From Aspidapion aeneum (Eukaryota; Arthropoda; Insecta; Coleoptera; Brentidae), in NCBI GenBank assembly GCA_963576565.1, contig OY755038.1, forward strand, positions 135,859,348 through 135,923,347: a stretch of DNA of 64,000 bases, in the 5' to 3' direction. Positions 1-11,192 of the stretch are shown here, piece after piece. The notes beneath the pieces are model-generated. The model worked only from the letters and a program-made list of their open reading frames with translations. It was not told the origin of the DNA and did not search any database. Position 1 is the first letter of the stretch, and each line of letters opens with the position of its first letter. A program made the translations under genes and the position numbers.

Positions 1-296
1 AACCAGATAATTAAAGATTGTGCTCTCATCTCCGTCGGGAAAAAGCAATACTCTAAAAACCGAAAGCATGTTTCATGGTGGAATCAAGACTGTGCAAAAG
101 CAATACAAGAAAGTAAAAACGCCTTTAATAGATACAAAAGGAATAACACACAAGAAAACTTAATTCTGTTTAAAAAACTTAGGGCCAAAGCACGTTACAC
201 AGTTAAAAAAAGTAAAAAAGAATCTTTTATAAACTTCACCACCTCGCTCAATTCAAGTACATCTAGCGCAGAAGTTTGGGATAAAGTAAGAATACT
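1..296 (+). pseudogene. Jockey-like non-LTR retrotransposon fragment (endonuclease-RT linker)
   Basis: Frame 1 is open from the window edge and encodes about 98 residues. It has the pattern typical of the linker between endonuclease and reverse transcriptase in Jockey-type LINEs: a WWN motif followed by C-x3-AI, a KRNNTQENL-like stretch, a basic RAKARYTVKKSKKESF segment, then SLNSSTSS and a V-W-x-K motif. No endonuclease or RT catalytic motif lies within it. The similarity ends near 296, before the polymerase piece starts, so this is a truncated copy whose 5' part lies outside the window. Family assignment rests on remembered motif patterns. Confidence 0.7.
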
Positions 297-347
297 TGTG
301 ACAGCTCTGGTTTCAATCATCATTAATAATTATATTTTTTCTTGCAG

Positions 348-800
348 TATGGTTGGGCGATGTCTCAATACCTTCCCTGTCGTGGTTTCCAATGGTGTGA
401 TACAAACATTGATGTCACCGCAATTTCTGACGATGCTAGTGAGGGCTATATATTAGAAGTTGATTTGGATTATCCTAATGAACTACATGATCAACATAAA
501 GATATACCATTCTGTCCACAGCATATAAATCCTAAGACTGGAAAGCCTCCAAAAAATGTTAAAGAGCTTACGAAACTAATGGCAACACTTAAAGATAAGA
601 AGAAGTATGTGATTCATTATAGAGCTCTAAAACAGGTAATTTCATTTGGGTTGCTATTAAAGAAAGTACATCGCGTTGTTAAATTTAATCAAGCTCCATG
701 GCTGAAGAGCTATATTGATCTAAATACAGAGCTCCGTAAAAAGGCAGCGAATGAATTTGAGAAGAATTTATTTAAGTTGAATAATAAAATACGGTCTTTG
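348..800 (+). pseudogene. Family-B DNA polymerase, first piece
   Basis: The coding sequence begins with YGWAMSQYLP directly after a pyrimidine-rich tract ending in TTGCAG, so it looks like a spliced exon. The protein matches the middle of protein-primed family-B polymerases (DNA_pol_B_2 type, as in Polinton/Maverick and adintovirus-like elements): a YVIHYRALKQ segment, then KKVHRVVKF, then YIDLNTELRKKA and a LNN motif. Just before 800 the frame is displaced by what looks like a 5-bp insertion. The piece ends at a GTAAGT donor at 801. The coding continuation is found after 1607. In this family the enzyme replicates linear element DNA. This copy lacks the exonuclease domain and is fragmented, so it is not expected to be functional. 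Confidence 0.75.
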
Positions 801-1607
801 GTAAGTGGAAAAATATTAATTTTGATTTTATTTTTCCGTAGACCTAAAGCGATATTTGTGTAAAAAAACATATTTAATAACGAACTCAAATACAGAACTA
901 TCGTTTATTAATTATGTAACAAATACTATAAACAGGGTGTGCCCTAACTTAGGGGCCATAGGCCAACATGTGATAGAGGAGGTCATGTCTGATAAAAAAA
1001 GTTTAGATAACATGGGTCCAAACCAAACTATTTCTTTGTCGAGATACAGACCATCAAAGTTGACGATTTTTTAAACTTTTTTCATAATACCTTAAAAAAA
1101 ACACAGGCAAATTATGAAATTGGGTAAAGCCGTGTATTAGAACAAGAGCAATAAATTGAAATAGAAATAACAAAAAAATTAGTCGGTTAATTTTTTAGAA
1201 AATACATGCATTTTGGTATAAACTTTTATTAATGCCATATTAAACACAAAGTTTTTTATATTTTTTGTTAATAAAGACAAGTCTCTAGAGAGACATAATA
1301 ATAAAATAATATTGATATTTTGAATAAGTAAGAAAAAATTAATTTTTTCAAAAATTATTAGTTTTTATACATTTTTGGAGGTTACTTTGACAGCCTGTAT
1401 CTCCTCAACTCGTAATTTTATCAAAAAAGAAATACCACATTTTTGAATCAGAATTAGCTGATCATCTGGCTGCGACAGATTTTCTTTTTTTGTAAAACCC
1501 TTTATCTTTAAAAAATTCTATATCCTAAAAAACAGACGAAATAACCTCCTCTACCTGCTGCACTATGGCCCTAAGGTATATCTTAAACTAACCCTTTTTC
1601 ATTGTAG
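801..1607 (+). other. Intron-like gap in the DNA polymerase gene
   Basis: The gap starts with GTAAGT at 801 and ends with a pyrimidine run and TTGTAG at 1602-1607. Removing it brings the two polymerase halves together in phase at the conserved glycine-lysine-threonine segment before MENVRKR. Most of it is filled by a Tc1-like MITE. A second possible acceptor (TTTTTCCGTAG, ending 841) lies inside it. Self-replicating Polinton-type elements normally have intronless polymerase genes, so a spliceosomal intron here is notable if real. Confidence 0.5.
933..1585. mobile_element. Tc1/mariner-like MITE, diverged copy
   Basis: The left end reads CAGGGTGTGCCCTAACTTAG and the right end is a degraded inverted copy of it. 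The same element recurs intact and in opposite orientation at 49472-50169, with the shared subterminal pattern GGGGCCATAG...GATAGAGGAGGT. It has no coding capacity. The right terminus is too decayed to confirm a target duplication. Confidence 0.65.
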
Positions 1608-1617
1608 GTAAAACGAT

Positions 1618-2063
1618 TGTGCAAGCTGTGCTTGACAATTACACTTGCTTAACTCGGCTTGGTTAAGCAGCGGGGTTAAAGTAAAAAGTTTACTGCCAGG
1701 GAGCAGCCTCACTCCCTGCAATGACCAAGAAGGCTTATGCTACAGTAAACTTAAGTAGTTATAGTGAGAACAACTATCAAATGTTGAATCTGCTTTATTA
1801 AATATAATAAATCCTGTCTTTTTATATTAACAAATTGTTATGGTTCCTGAGAAATTATAAAATATAAAGTTCAATATTTTGTGTCAATTTATAAACTAAA
1901 TAATTTATATAAATTAAATAGGTAAACTTGAGAAGGTTAGTTTATGTTATTAAAACCTAATTTCTCAAGATCACCTGTGTTTAAATAATAAATTTAACTA
2001 AAAATGAAGATTTATAAAAAATGGTAAAAAAGAATAAAATCTGTTTAATTTTGTAATTAAACA
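1618..2063 (-). repeat. 3' LTR of the 1618-5705 element
   Basis: It has TG...CA ends and aligns along its full length with 5265-5705, with scattered substitutions and small indels. This divergence suggests an insertion of moderate age. Confidence 0.85.
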
Positions 2064-2078
2064 TTTTCCCCTCTCTCC
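2064..2078 (-). promoter_or_regulatory. Polypurine tract
   Basis: On the minus strand this reads GGAGAGAGGGGAAAA and abuts the TG of the 3' LTR. It is the expected plus-strand priming site and fixes the orientation of the element. Confidence 0.75.
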
Positions 2079-3119
2079 AGAACGGGTGACTGTAGGAACC
2101 TCAGGTTGAATAATGCTAATGATGTGGTAGGTAGGTATCGAAACAGGTACTGTTGCTTTATAAGGTGGGTCAGTTTCTTCAAACTGCTGACAATGAATCG
2201 GTTGTGTTTGGATTTTGCGGTCATCGTACGTCGTCGAACTTTTCGCTGTGGCGACAAATTGTTTCTGTTGCAAAATATTATTATCTATTTTTGTTATTGT
2301 TGTTTGTCCTTTACTATTATAGGTGCCATGATGAAATTGTAAATTGAAAGGCAAGAATTTAAAAATGTTTTGTTGCATATTTACAATGGCAAAATGTTTA
2401 TGACTTATTTGCCATTGTCCTTCCGCATTCTCAGTAACTTTTGATTTGGAATGTTTTTTCTTTTGGGTTGTCTTTTAAATAACTATCCCAGCTACTTGTT
2501 TTAAACTTTTCTCCTTTTTAGTATGTCTTCTTGACTTTTGGTTATTCTTGGACTTGCTTTTTATTCTGAAGGTTTTTCTGGTTAAGCACAGGATAGGCAC
2601 CAATTTTCTTTTTGGCTTTAAATTGAGGACTTCTGCTGACTGTATGTTTGGTTTTTTTACTTTGCTATTTAATTTGATATGCTGGATTTTGTTGTTTCCT
2701 ACTATGTTCTGTTCTTCTAGAGTTTGTTGTTCTTTGCTCACTTCTTTCGTAACCAAGATTACTGGAGGTATCTTCTGATATACATGATCTCGGTAATATT
2801 TTAAATTATTTTCTTTTTGAGTTTGTTCAGTTGTTTGTCTTTGTTTCTTTGGTTACTTCTTTCTTCTTAAGTGTATACATTTCTTTTTTTAAAAATTGAA
2901 AAAAGTCTTCTAGTCTTTTGTTTTCAAACGCTTGAAACCCTCTATCGTATGACTTTTCTACTTCAGACGTCAATTTCTTTGACAATAATTTCATCAATGG
3001 TAGGCCCCAAGTTTCTGTATTTTGCCCAGAGGTTTGTTTGAATGTCTCTAAGGCACTGACGGCTCATCTTAAAGCTCTTGTAATTCTTTAACTGTTATAC
3101 TTGGGATGTCTCGGATATC
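2079..3119 (-). other. Internal non-autonomous region of the LTR element
   Basis: The minus strand has a lysine/asparagine-rich ORF of 93 codons (2475-2756) and a 126-codon ORF (1998-2378) that runs into the LTR. I recognise no domain in either. The lysine-rich stretch could be a remnant of the nucleic-acid-binding part of Gag, but no zinc knuckle is visible. Confidence 0.35.
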
Positions 3120-3560
3120 TTTAAATGATCCATAATGACGTTTGGAATGTGAAAAATTTCATTGTACATAAAATCAGTTGATGGGCTCTTGTTCAACTCT
3201 TCAATTCTTTCAGTTAAGTACTGAAGAACTTCTTTTAATGTGGGCAATCTGCCTAGTTCGTAGTTTACCCATTCATGGTGTAAAATGTGCGTCTCGACAT
3301 CCCATTTCTGGTAAATTATGTTTATGATTATTGATTCTCAATTGACTTTAATCGCTTGTGAAAATTCAAGTACATCTTCGGGATGCAGTAGGAGCTTTTT
3401 TAGTTCTTGTGCTGACGCATACTCCATTTTATGTATGTCTAGAAGGCAATCTAGAAGGTGTGAGCCCATTTTGTATCTTCTTAGCTGTCTTTCTAGCAAT
3501 ATTTTTTCTAGATTTTTTCCTATCATTGTGGTCGGTTGGCTCTTGTACTGGATTCTTCTT
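3120..3560 (-). pseudogene. BEL/Pao-type gag remnant
   Basis: The minus strand reads HLLDCLLDIHKMEYASAQ, then a KKLL segment, then in the same frame beyond one stop codon (near 3335) an HHEWVNYELGRLPTLKEVLQ-like stretch. This is the order of the BEL/Pao Gag helix-rich region: a leucine-rich segment, a W-x-W/HEW motif, then PTxxExxxFLxxR. The in-frame stop and the missing zinc knuckles show decay. It lies downstream of the minisatellite in the element's own direction. Confidence 0.55.
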
Positions 3561-3604
3561 AATGATTTTTTTGTTTATGTTGGTGTTGGCCTGTTAATTA
3601 TGAA

Positions 3605-5250
3605 GGTTCCGTAGTGGCTTCGGACAGGACAAGTGTACGGACAGTCGTACGGGCAGGTGGACGGCTTTTTAACGCTTGTAGAATGAACGGACTTTCTCGT
3701 GGAAGGTTGCTCTGGTTGAAGCTCTCTTGCTTAGTAGCTTCGGACAGGACAAGTGTACGAATAGTCGTTCGGGCTGTGGACGGCTTTTTGACGCTTGTAC
3801 AATGGACGGACTTTCTCGTGGAAGATCGCTTTGGTTGAAGCTCTCTTGAATAGTAGCTTTGGACAAGTGTACGGATAGTAGTACTGTCAGGTGGACGGCT
3901 TTTTTCAGCTTGTAGAATGGACGGACTTTCTCGTGGAAGGTCGCTTTGGTTGAAGCTTTCTTGAATAGTGGCTTCGGACAAGTGTACGGCTAGTTGTACT
4001 GTTAGGTGGACGGCTTTTTGCAGCTTGTAAAATGGACGGACTTTCTCGTGAAAGGTCACTCTGGTTGAAGCTCTCTTGAATAGTGGCTTCGGACAAGTGT
4101 ACGGATAGTAGTACTGTCAGGTGCACGGCTTTTTGCAGATTGTAGAATGGACGGACTTTCTCGTGGAAGGTCGCTCTGGTTGAAGCTCTCTAAAATAGTG
4201 GCTTCGGACAAGTGTACGGGTAGTCGTACTGTTGGTGGACGGCCTTTTGCAGCTTGTAAAATGGACGGAATTTCTCGTGGAAGGTCGCTCTGGTTGAAGG
4301 TTGAAGCTCTCTTGTGAAGTGACTTCGGACAGGACAAGTGTACGGATAGTCGTACTGTCAGGTGGACGGCTTTTTGATGCTTGAAGAATGAACGGACTTT
4401 CTTGTGGAAGGTCGCTCTGGTTGAAGCTCTCTTGCGTAGTGGCTTCGGACGGGACAAGTGTACGGATAGAATGGACGGACTTTCTCGTGGAAGGTCGCTT
4501 TTGTAAACGGTTGAAGCTCTTTTGCGTAGTATCTTCGGACAGGACAAGTGTACGGATAGTCGTACTGTCAGGTGGATGGCTTTTTGAAGCTTGTAGAATG
4601 GATGGACTTTCTCGTGGAAGGTCGCTCTGGTTGAAGCTCTCTTGAATACTGGCTTCGGACAAGTCTACGGATAGTCGTACTGTCAGGTGGACGGCTTTTT
4701 GCAGCTTGTAGAATGGACGGACTTTCTCATGGAAGGTCGCTCTGGTTGAAGCTCTCTTGAGTAGTGGCTTCGGACAGGACAAGTGTACGGATAGTCGTAT
4801 TGTCAGGTGGACTGCTTTTTGAAGCTTGTAGAATGGATGGACTTTCTCGTGGAAGGTCGCTCTGGTTGAAGCTCTCTTGAATGTTGACTTCGGACAAGTG
4901 TACGGATAGTCGTACTGTCAAGTGGACGGCTTTTTGAAGCTTGTAGAATGGAATTCTCGTGGAAGGTCGCTCTGGTAGAGGCTCTCTTACGTAGTGGCTT
5001 CGGACAGGACAAGTGTACGGACAGTCGTACGGGCAGGTGGACGGACTTTCTCTTCTTAGTGATTTTTTTTGTATGGATTTACTTCTTATCTGGACATTGG
5101 ATGGACAGACTTTCTCCATAGGTCGCTCTGGTTGAAGCTCTCTTGCGTAGTGGCTTCGGACAGGGCAAGTGTACGGACAGTCGTACAGGCAGGTGGACGG
5201 ACTTTCTCGTGGAAGGTCGCTCTGGTTGAAGCTCTCTTGGCAGGTGGACG
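3605..5250. repeat. 14-unit minisatellite, ~115-120 bp period
   Basis: About 14 imperfect copies are marked by CTTCGGACAGGACAAGTGTA, each followed by a CGGACTTTCTCGTGGAAGG block and a TTGAAGCTCTCTTG block. Anchors recur near 3618, 3738, 3857, 3974, 4089, 4203, 4325, 4445, 4534, 4654, 4768, 4891, 5000 and 5156. On the minus strand one unit translates as a roughly 40-residue repeat with FNQSDLPRESPS and RTLVLSEATT. Indels between units shift the frame, so continued coding is unlikely. Confidence 0.9.
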
Positions 5251-5264
5251 GTTCGAAGAACCAA

Positions 5265-5705
5265 TGTGCAAGCTGTGCTTGACAATTACACTTGCTTAAC
5301 TCGGCTTGGTTAAGCAGCGGGATTAAAGCAAAAAGTTTACTGCCAGGGAGCAGCCTCACTCCCTGCAATGACCAAGAAGGCTTATGCTACAGTAAATTTA
5401 AGTAGTTATAGTGAGAACAACTATCAAATGTTGAATCTGCTTTACTAAGATAAATCCTGTCTTGTTATATTAACAAATTGTTATGGTACGTGAGAAATTA
5501 TAAAATATAAAATTCAATATTTCGTGTCAATTTATAAACTAAATAATTTATATAAATTAAATAGGTAAACTTGAGAAGTTAGTTTATGTTATTAAAACCT
5601 GATTTCTGAAGATCACCTGTGTTTAAATAATAAATTTAACTAAAAATGAAGATTTATGAAAAATGGTAAAAAAGAAGGAAATCTGTCTAATTTTGTAATT
5701 AAACA
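5265..5705 (-). repeat. 5' LTR of the 1618-5705 element
   Basis: Direct repeat of 1618-2063 with TG...CA ends, followed by the target duplication ACGAT at 5706-5710. The internal flank on the minus strand begins TTGGTTCTTCGAACCG. A primer-binding site is expected there, but I cannot match it to a particular tRNA. Confidence 0.85.
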
Positions 5706-6240
5706 ACGATGGAGAACGTTAGGAAGCGTGTCAACGTCCGTTTGCTAACTGAATGGTGTGGACGTTATAGTACTAGGTCATATATGGCAAAGCCTGAATT
5801 CAAAAATTGTGTGATATTTAACGAAAAACCTGATCTAGTTGCGGTTGAGCTCAAGAAACTGCAAATTTGGTTAAATAAGCCAATCTATGTTGGACAGACA
5901 ATTTTAAATTTAGCGAAGACTACAATCTACGAATTTCATTATGGATATATAAAGCCAAATTTTGAAAATTGTTCAGCGCACTACACGGACACAGACAGCC
6001 TGATTTATGAGTTCTTTCAAGATCCGTATGAAGCTATAAAGCGAGACTGCTATAAATACTTTGATACCTCGGATTACCCCAGTGATAATAATTTCGGAAT
6101 TCCGCAAGTTAATAAAAAAGTCTTAGGAATGATGAAGGACGAAAATAACGGTGTTCCTATGACGGAGTATATAGGTCTTAGATCGAAATTATATGCTACC
6201 AAAGTTTTAACGTCTGCAAATGATGTACTAAAGAAACAGT
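5706..6240 (+). pseudogene. Family-B DNA polymerase, second piece (catalytic motif C)
   Basis: This continues the first piece from MENVRKRVNVRL, through KPIYVGQTIL and YEFHYGYIKP, to the YTDTDSL motif. In family-B polymerases that motif holds the catalytic aspartates of motif C. It runs on through MTEYIGLRSKLYATKVL and stops at a TAG at 6241 where the repeat array begins. The conserved aspartates are intact. The upstream edge is the LTR insertion and the downstream edge is the array, so both breaks are insertional. The missing C-terminus is found 23.5 kb away at 29743-30157. Confidence 0.85.
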
Positions 6241-9209
6241 AGAGCAGGTGGCCTATGTAAAAATGGTTTTATCGTGCGATCTTTGAGGTGGCAAAACGCC
6301 CTTTTAACTGTAGATCTAGAGGCTTAAGGTAAGTTTAAAAAGTAGTTTTTTGTTTCTCCAAACCCGCGCAGGCAGGTCGGGGGAAGCTCCATCTGGAATT
6401 TTATCGGCATTAGTTTAGATTATATTTTTTTTCTAAAATTTCTCAACCAATTTTAAAAAAAAAGGTGCCGGTATTAGGCAAATGCCTTGTGTTATTAAAC
6501 CAAAAAAAAACTGGCCATCAGGCGCAAAAAGCCAATGAGCAAAAAATTTAGAAAGTTCATGTAATCATTTTTTTATTTTTTCTTATTTTGCCAAATTTTT
6601 GTTTGAGGCCACCTAAAATCTTTACTGGGTAAGCTATGCGTTTAAGATATACGTTTTTGTGATGCCACATTTATTGTGCTTTTGACCGTGTATTCAGCTG
6701 TATTTAATAGCTCGATGCTATTTTTCAAATTTATATTTTTTATCTTGGGAACACACAATTTTTCAAATTTTGGATGAACCTGGTTCAAAAAACATTTTTT
6801 TGTTTTAGCAAAATGCATAACAGAATTACCAACTTATTTATTGCCCATTACTTTTGAAATGTGTGGCTATTAAACGGTGGAAAACATTTTTCAGTCCTAT
6901 GGCCTTGAAACATGTCACAAGCCTCTGAACATAAAAAATAGAAATAATTAATTTTTGATCAAAAAACTACTATTTTAAAAACTCGCCTTTTTAACCTGAT
7001 TTTCTTGTGGTGTTTTGGTTTGGTATACCACACGTTAAACTAGGGTTCTTAGGCTTATAAACTGTGTATCTCAGATATGTGAGTTCTGTGAAGAAATTTT
7101 GAGATAAAGAGGCATATTCCCAGGCATTACCATTTTTGTTCGGTTTTCATCGACGGTGTATTAATATATTATAATATTTATTTATATAATGTCCTACCAT
7201 AATTCTCATTTTTATGCTAGGCGTTATTCTCGATTTAAAAAGCAATCAACTGGTGAAAAACATTTTTTTTGTCATATGACCTCGAAGAATTTCAATAGCC
7301 TCTAAACATAAAAAATGGAAATAATTAATTTTTGATAAAAAAACTACTATTTTAAAAACTCGCCTTTTTAATCTGAATTTTTTGTAGTGATTTTGGTTTC
7401 CTATACCACACATTAATCTATGGTTCATAGGCTTTTAAACCGTGTATCTCAGATATGTGGGTTCTGTGAAGAAATTTTGAGATAAAGAGGCATATTCCCA
7501 GGTATAAGCATTTGCGTTCGGTTTTCATCGACGGTATATTGTTATGTTATAATATTTATTTATATAATGTCCTGCCACAATTCTAATGTTTATGCTAGGA
7601 ATTATTTTCAAATAAAGTGGCTAGTTACAGGTTAAATTTATTTTGACCTTAATGACCTTTAAGCACGTCAAATTTAAAAAAATATTGATAAATATATATT
7701 AGTAGGGAAGACAGCCTATATAGAAATAGTTTTATCGTGCGATCTTTGAGGTTGCAAAACCTACTTTTAACAGTTGATCTGCTGGCTAAAGCTACGTTTA
7801 AAATATGATTTTTTTTCCTCAAACCCGCGCAGGATCGTGGGAGGGTGCCTTCTTGGATTTTATCGACATTAGTTTAAATTATATTTAATTTCTTAAAAAT
7901 GTATTCAACAATTTTAAAAAAGAAGGTGTTGTTTTTAAGCGAATGCTTTGTGTTTACTAACAATAAAAATTTAATCATCAGGCTTAACCAGCTGATTAGT
8001 AAAAAATTTACAAAGTTGTGATATTTTTTTATTTTGAAAATTTTTGCTTGGGGCCACCTAAAATCTTTACGAGGAAAGATATGCGTTGAAGATATACTTT
8101 TTTGTAATGGCACATTTATTGTGCTTTTGACAATGTATTTAGCTTTGGTTAATAACTCGTTATTTTTTAAATTATTTTTTTTTTCTTGGGAACACATAAT
8201 TTTTGGATAAACCGGGTTCTAATAACATGAAATTTTTTTCTGAAAAAATGCATTACAATGTTACCAACATTTGTATTTCCAATTATTTTCCAAATGTGTA
8301 GCTATCAATTGGTACAAAACATTTTTTACGCCGATGACTTTGAAACATTTTAAAAGCCTCTAAACATAAAAAATAGAAATAATTAATTTTTGGTCAAAAC
8401 CGATTATCTTAAATACTGACCTTTTTAACTTGAATTTTTTGTGATGATTTTAGTTTTCTATACCACACGTTAATCTATGATTATTACGCTTTTAAACTGT
8501 GCTCACATATTTGAGTTTTGTGAAGAAATTTTGAGATAATGAGGCATATTCCTACGCAACGTGAATTTTATCGACATTAGTTAAATTATATTTAATTTTT
8601 TTTTAAATTTATACACCAATTTAAAAAAAAATGTTTTTAAGCGAATGCCTTCCGTTAATAAACAAAAATAAATGGTTGTTAGGCGCAACCCGCCGATGAG
8701 TAAATAATTTACAAATTTGTAATATTTTTTTTATTTCGTTTTTATTTTGCAAAATTTCTGTATGGGGCCATCTGAAATCTTTATGACGTAACCTATGCGT
8801 TTAAGATATACTTTTTTGTAATGGCACGTTTATTCTGCTTTTGACTGTGTATTTAGCTTTAGCTATTAACTCGTTGGTATTTTTTAAATTATTATTTTTT
8901 ATCTTGGGAATACATTATTTTTCAAATTTTGGATAAACCGGGTTCAAATAACATGTTTTTTTCTAGAAAAATGCATTACAAGGTTACCAACTTTTGTATT
9001 ACCAACTATTTTTCACTATCAATTGGTAAAAAAACATTTTTTAGTCTTATGATCTTGACATTTAAAAAGGCAATAAACCACTATTTTAAATACACGCCTT
9101 TTTAACTTGATTTTTTTGTGATGATTTTGGTTTCCTATACCACACGTTAATTTATGGATCTTAGGCTTTAAAACTGTGTTTCTCATATATGTGAGTTCTG
9201 TCATAGAAA
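6241..9209 (+). repeat. Left array of a large inverted-repeat element (forward copies)
   Basis: Several partial copies of one AT-rich family lie head to tail, starting near 6241, 7230, 7700 and 8570. Shared landmarks are TTATCGTGCGATCTTTGAGG near the start, a TGTGCTTTTGACC block, TACCACACGTTAAT and GAAATTTTGAGATAA. Copies of the same family occur inverted at 26040-29742 and forward again at 32645-34790. I find no convincing ORF. The extreme left sequence (AGTAGAGCAGG...) matches the inverted extreme right sequence near 29785, so the two arrays may be the arms of one foldback element inserted in the polymerase gene. Confidence 0.75.
8782..9209 (+). repeat. 428-bp duplicated flank, left copy
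   Basis: It begins ATGACGTAACCTATGCGTTT and is almost identical to 24822-25250, much closer to it than to other array copies. The two copies bracket the BEL/Pao element in direct orientation. See the finding on the long flanking duplication. Confidence 0.8.
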
Positions 9210-9661
9210 ACAAGACATACACCCTTTCGATAGCTTTAGGCGCTGGTTAAACTTTTAACGCATTAAGGATAAAAGTGGAAAATAACGCGAGAACCATACA
9301 AAATGTTGATTGACACCTACCTTGCTATTTCTCGGCAGTACAAATTCCATTTACTGGGCGCCCAGGTTTCTACCAGAGTTCTTGAGTTGATCGAAATCAC
9401 TGTGAGGAGTTGAGGTAACGGATTGGAATGATTTTAGAATTGATTGGCACTAATTGCAAAATTGAATTGCAGTTTTGGAAACCGAGTAAAAACACGCCGG
9501 TTTCAATATGGAGGTCTCTCTCTCTCTGCTCATCGCGCCGGTAATTGCGCACTTTCTATCCGCGCACCTTGCGGTGTCACGTGACAACCTGTATGGTTCA
9601 GTGCAACGGAATAATTAATATTTAGGAAAATTAACTAAGTATTATTTGTCTTGCACGTACA
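9210..9661 (-). repeat. 3' LTR of the BEL/Pao element
   Basis: It matches 24434-24821 from ACAAGACATACACCC to TTGCACGTACA. It lacks the first few bases seen in the right copy. It carries about 68 extra bases at roughly 9515-9582, including a (TC)n run and a GC-richer block, that the right LTR does not have. The interior flank TTTTCCCGGCCGCC is a plausible polypurine tract on the minus strand. Confidence 0.8.
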
Positions 9662-9890
9662 TTTTCCCGGCCGCCCTAAAATACTATTTTAGAACCAGGA
9701 AAAATAATATGTATTATAACTAGGGAATAACAATTATTATTTAACCAAAAAAAAATTAAAAAATTGCGACAAAAATGTTATTCTATTTTTTGCCGCGATA
9801 AAACAAAAAAAAATATATTTCCCGAAAAGGAATAAAAAAAAAGAATAATTCTATGACGACACTGACATAGAATGAACATTGCTTGAGTGT
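9662..9890 (-). other. BEL/Pao 3' untranslated region
   Basis: AT-rich sequence lying between the end of the integrase C-terminal frame and the 3' LTR. No coding sequence or other structure was recognised apart from the candidate polypurine tract at its left edge. Confidence 0.5.
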
Positions 9891-10346
9891 TCACTTAAAA
9901 GGCAAAGGGCACAATTTAAAATTTGGGCGTTTAAATAGCCCTTGTTGAGTCCTAATCGTGACAACTCTAACATGTCCATCTGAACCAGGATGCAAATCTA
10001 CAATCCTGCCTAAAGACCACTGCAAGGGTGGTTTGTTTTCATTTTTTATGACTACTAAAGTATTTAACTCGACTTTAGTAGGTTTTTCTGTCCACTTGGA
10101 CCTCTGCTCTAGAGTATGTAGGTACTCCTCTTTCCATCGGGACCAAAAATCAGTGTTCAATCGCTGAACAAGTTGCCACTGAGAAAGAGTGTTTAGTTTT
10201 AATTGTGATAAGTCTGTGTCTGGGACAGAGTTTAAAGGTTCCATGGTAAGGAAATGTCCGGGAGTGAGTGGACAAAAGTCATTGGGATCGAATGATTGCG
10301 CAGAGATTGGGCGACTATTTAGCAATGCCTCGATCTGCACAAGCAA
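9891..10346 (-). pseudogene. BEL/Pao integrase C-terminal domain
   Basis: A 151-codon frame begins ALLNSRPIS (positions 7-15) and runs through DFCPLTPGHFL to WSLGRIVDLHPGSDG and VRVVTIRTQQG near the end. This is the DUF5641-type C-terminal domain that follows the catalytic core in BEL/Pao integrases. It probably helps bind DNA or the element ends. The frame is separated from the core at 10455-11192 by about 100 bp with stops and a frame change, so a full-length integrase cannot be translated. Confidence 0.8.
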
Positions 10347-10454
10347 AGTATTTAGTTCTTCGTATGAAGCTTCTGATTTCCGATCACTCGGTAAAGATGT
10401 GTTTTTACTGATTTAACACCAGCCTCTGATAAGCCATTAAAATGAGGACTAGCA

Positions 10455-11192
10455 CTAGGAAAAAAAATGCCATTTGATCTGAAGATGTTCAGAGGAAGCT
10501 TCGAAAAGCTTTTTAAGCTCAGAGCTTGCTCCTTGAAAATTGGAGCCTCTGTCGCTGTATAAAAAATTACAACGACCCCTTCTAGCTACAAACCTTCTGA
10601 ATGCGGCTATAAAGCATTCAGAAGTAAGGTCTGACGCAACTTCTGTCTGGATAGCGCGCGTACTTGCGCACACGAAAATGCAGATATAGGCTTTTAATTC
10701 TTTGGTACCCCGGTACCAACGACCTGGTGAAATTTTTATAGGACCAGCATAGTCCAAAGTTGCATGAGAAAAGCACTTTAGTTGTGAAATTCTAAAATAA
10801 GGTAAGTCACCTTGATAAGGGATGTAAGCCTTTGGTCTAAGGTGATAACATCTTATGCATCGAGATAAAACTGACTGAATAGCTCTGCGGGATGCTAAGA
10901 TCCAGAATTGTTGTCTTAGTAAGTACTGAACTGTATTTAGCCCTGGATGGCTATTTTCCTTATGAATATGTTCAATGATGAGGTCAGACAACCTGCCTGA
11001 TCTGGGAAGCAATAGAGGATGTTTTTCATCAAAAGGTATAGAATTCGTATGCCTAAGACGACCACCTGCCCTTATCAGTCCGGTAGTGTCCAAAAAGGGT
11101 GCAATTTTTCGAAAAGCCTTGGGTAAAAGTTCGTTGTTTTTTAGTTGTTTGAGGAGGTCAGAGAAATGTAATTCTTGGCTTCTTCGAACCAA
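10455..11192 (-). pseudogene. BEL/Pao integrase: zinc-binding and catalytic core
   Basis: This 245-codon frame has an HHCC-like zinc module (HIHKENSHPGL...CIRCYHL, about residues 83-125) followed by the DDE core: the first Asp in ATLDYAGPI and the second in LYSDRGSNFQG. The third acidic residue, in a GLSEAGVKSVK-like stretch, lies just past the end of the frame after a frameshift near 10470. The domain would insert element cDNA into the host chromosome. With the break it cannot do so. It follows RNase H in the usual BEL/Pao order. Confidence 0.85.

Larger units (their letters stand above)
1618..5705 (-). mobile_element. Non-autonomous LTR retrotransposon inserted in the polymerase gene
   Basis: Two direct repeats of 446 and 441 bp, both starting TGTGCAAGC and ending AATTAAACA, bound the element. 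It is flanked by the 5-bp duplication ACGAT at 1613-1617 and 5706-5710. The polypurine tract GGAGAGAGGGGAAAA lies on the minus strand just inside the left LTR, so the element points left. The interior holds a gag-like remnant of BEL/Pao type, a lysine-rich stretch and a 14-unit minisatellite. No RT, integrase or protease was found. It resembles a large derivative that would need an autonomous partner for mobilisation. Confidence 0.85.

Noticed and set aside
2106..2778. Plus-strand ORFs in the LTR element
   Set aside because: No domain, and they oppose the element's own orientation fixed by the PPT and gag remnant. Treated as shadows.
5241..5264. Primer-binding site of the 1618-5705 element
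   Set aside because: TTGGTTCTTCGAACCG is in the right place but does not match the layout of a tRNA 3' end that I can name.
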